Below, piece by piece: positions 15,478 to 16,138 of a stretch of DNA of 16,138 bases; position 1 is the first letter of the stretch, and the number at the start of each line of letters is the position of its first letter. The DNA is taken from positions 4,154-20,291 of the forward strand of contig CADEDU010000065.1 in NCBI GenBank assembly GCA_902826155.1. Reading direction: 5' to 3'. The translations under genes were made by a program, and so were the position numbers. The stretch is from an uncultured beta proteobacterium (GTDB lineage: Bacteria; Pseudomonadota; Gammaproteobacteria; Burkholderiales; SG8-39). The notes beneath the pieces are model-generated. The model saw only the letters and a program-made list of their open reading frames with translations. It was not told where the DNA came from and ran no database searches.

Positions 15478-16038
15478 CTAGCCAAGCACTTCGATCGTGT
15501 GATGTTGATTGGTGTAGATGCACAGATCGCCGGCGATCGTGAGTGCCTTGCGCACGATGCTCGGCGCATCGAACTCGGTGTTGTCGATCAGTGCGCGCGC
15601 AGCCGCCTGTGCGTACGCGCCGCCGCTGCCGATCGCGATCAGGCCGTGTTCGGGCTCGAGCACATCGCCCGTGCCGGTGATGACCAGCGAAACCTCAGTG
15701 TCGGCGACCGCAAGCATCGCTTCCAGACGGCGCAGCATGCGGTCGGTACGCCAATCCTTCGCGAGTTCAACCGCCGAGCGCAGCAGATTGCCCTGATGCT
15801 TGTCCAACTTGGCCTCGAACCGCTCGAACAACGTGAACGCATCGGCTGTACCGCCGGCGAACCCCGCGAGTATTCGATCCTGATAGAGGCGACGCACCTT
15901 GCGCGCGCCCGCCTTGATGACGATGTTGCCAAGCGTGACCTGGCCATCGCCGCCGAGGGCGACTTGCGCGCCTCGCCGCACCGACAGAATCGTGGTGCCA
16001 TGAAACTGCGGAATCGCTGAGGTAGGTGAATCTGCCAT
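15478..16038 (-). CDS. hslV: ATP-dependent protease peptidase subunit HslV
   Basis: HslV is the dodecameric threonine peptidase of the HslUV complex, related to proteasome beta subunits. The 186-residue precursor starts with a 14-residue leader ([14 protein letters not shown]) that should be removed to expose the catalytic threonine T15 of TTILSVRR. Downstream motifs [30 protein letters not shown] and [16 protein letters not shown] are typical. ATG 16038 is chosen; an in-frame extension to 16134 has no family resemblance. The leader is longer than the single Met of E. coli HslV; longer leaders are known in some bacteria. A sigma-32-like sequence lies about 70-95 bases upstream at the window edge. 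Confidence 0.98.
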   Translation of the reverse strand: MADSPTSAIPQFHGTTILSVRRGAQVALGGDGQVTLGNIVIKAGARKVRRLYQDRILAGFAGGTADAFTLFERFEAKLDKHQGNLLRSAVELAKDWRTDRMLRRLEAMLAVADTEVSLVITGTGDVLEPEHGLIAIGSGGAYAQAAARALIDNTEFDAPSIVRKALTIAGDLCIYTNQHHTIEVLG

Positions 16039-16106
16039 GGGCACCGACCGGAAAGAATGAGGCGCGCCGATGCACGCCCGATGCGAGCCTCGACCAAAGA
16101 GACAGA

Positions 16107-16135
16107 CTGTGGGGGTTGGCCTACCGGAATTCAAC
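16107..16135 (-). promoter_or_regulatory. Possible sigma-32-like promoter of hslVU
   Basis: On the minus strand GTTGAAT (16135-16129) is followed after 14 bases by CCCCACAG (16114-16107). The TTGAA and CCCCA cores match the sigma-32 -35 and -10 consensus. hslVU is a known sigma-32 operon in E. coli. The site is at the window edge, so further upstream sequence cannot be judged. Confidence 0.45.
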
Positions 16136-16138
16136 CCC

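Overview
The window is GC-rich chromosomal DNA, mid-60s percent GC by eye. It looks like the core genome of a betaproteobacterium, most likely Burkholderiales or a relative. The reasons are the protein sequences themselves, the neighbouring pairs gpmA/envC/ctpA/moeB and grxC/secB/gpsA/trmL, and an SlmA-type TetR regulator and a HAD nucleotidase close to argB. Coding density is high. I see no tRNA, rRNA, insertion sequence, integrase or CRISPR array.

Layout: (1) 1-833, minus: N-terminal part of an amidase-signature enzyme, cut by the window edge. (2) 1128-2336, plus: comF-like phosphoribosyltransferase and trmL. (3) 2350-5701, minus: a run of six genes transcribed as arsR-type regulator, membrane rhodanese, grxC, secB, SH3-domain exported protein, gpsA. 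(4) 5918-10257, plus: gpmA, envC-like factor, ctpA-type S41 protease, then tandem hairpins including a strong intrinsic terminator, then a MoeB/ThiF-type E1 enzyme. (5) 10260-11624, minus: slmA and a HAD pyrimidine-nucleotidase-like gene. (6) 11696-12184, plus: a small M15-type zinc peptidase with phage-like character. (7) 12188-13693, minus: argB and, upstream of it, a small heat-shock protein gene. (8) 13883-14098, plus: an eight-cysteine CWC-type protein. (9) 14138-16038, minus: the hslVU protease operon, transcribed hslV first.

The genes form a few functional blocks. Thiol and sulfur handling: regulator, rhodanese, glutaredoxin. Export and envelope: SecB, SH3 protein, EnvC, CtpA, M15 peptidase. 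Central metabolism: GpsA, GpmA, ArgB. Proteostasis: Hsp20 and HslVU, both preceded by sequences that resemble sigma-32 promoters.

The most interesting signal is the regulator at 5357-5701. Its only two cysteines (C37 and C103) are 66 residues apart, the spacing I recall for the persulfide sensors SqrR and BigR, and the next gene downstream is a membrane rhodanese. This suggests a reactive-sulfur-responsive unit, not previously obvious here, that may also drive glutaredoxin and SecB. The rest of the window is ordinary housekeeping sequence with several candidate regulatory sites.
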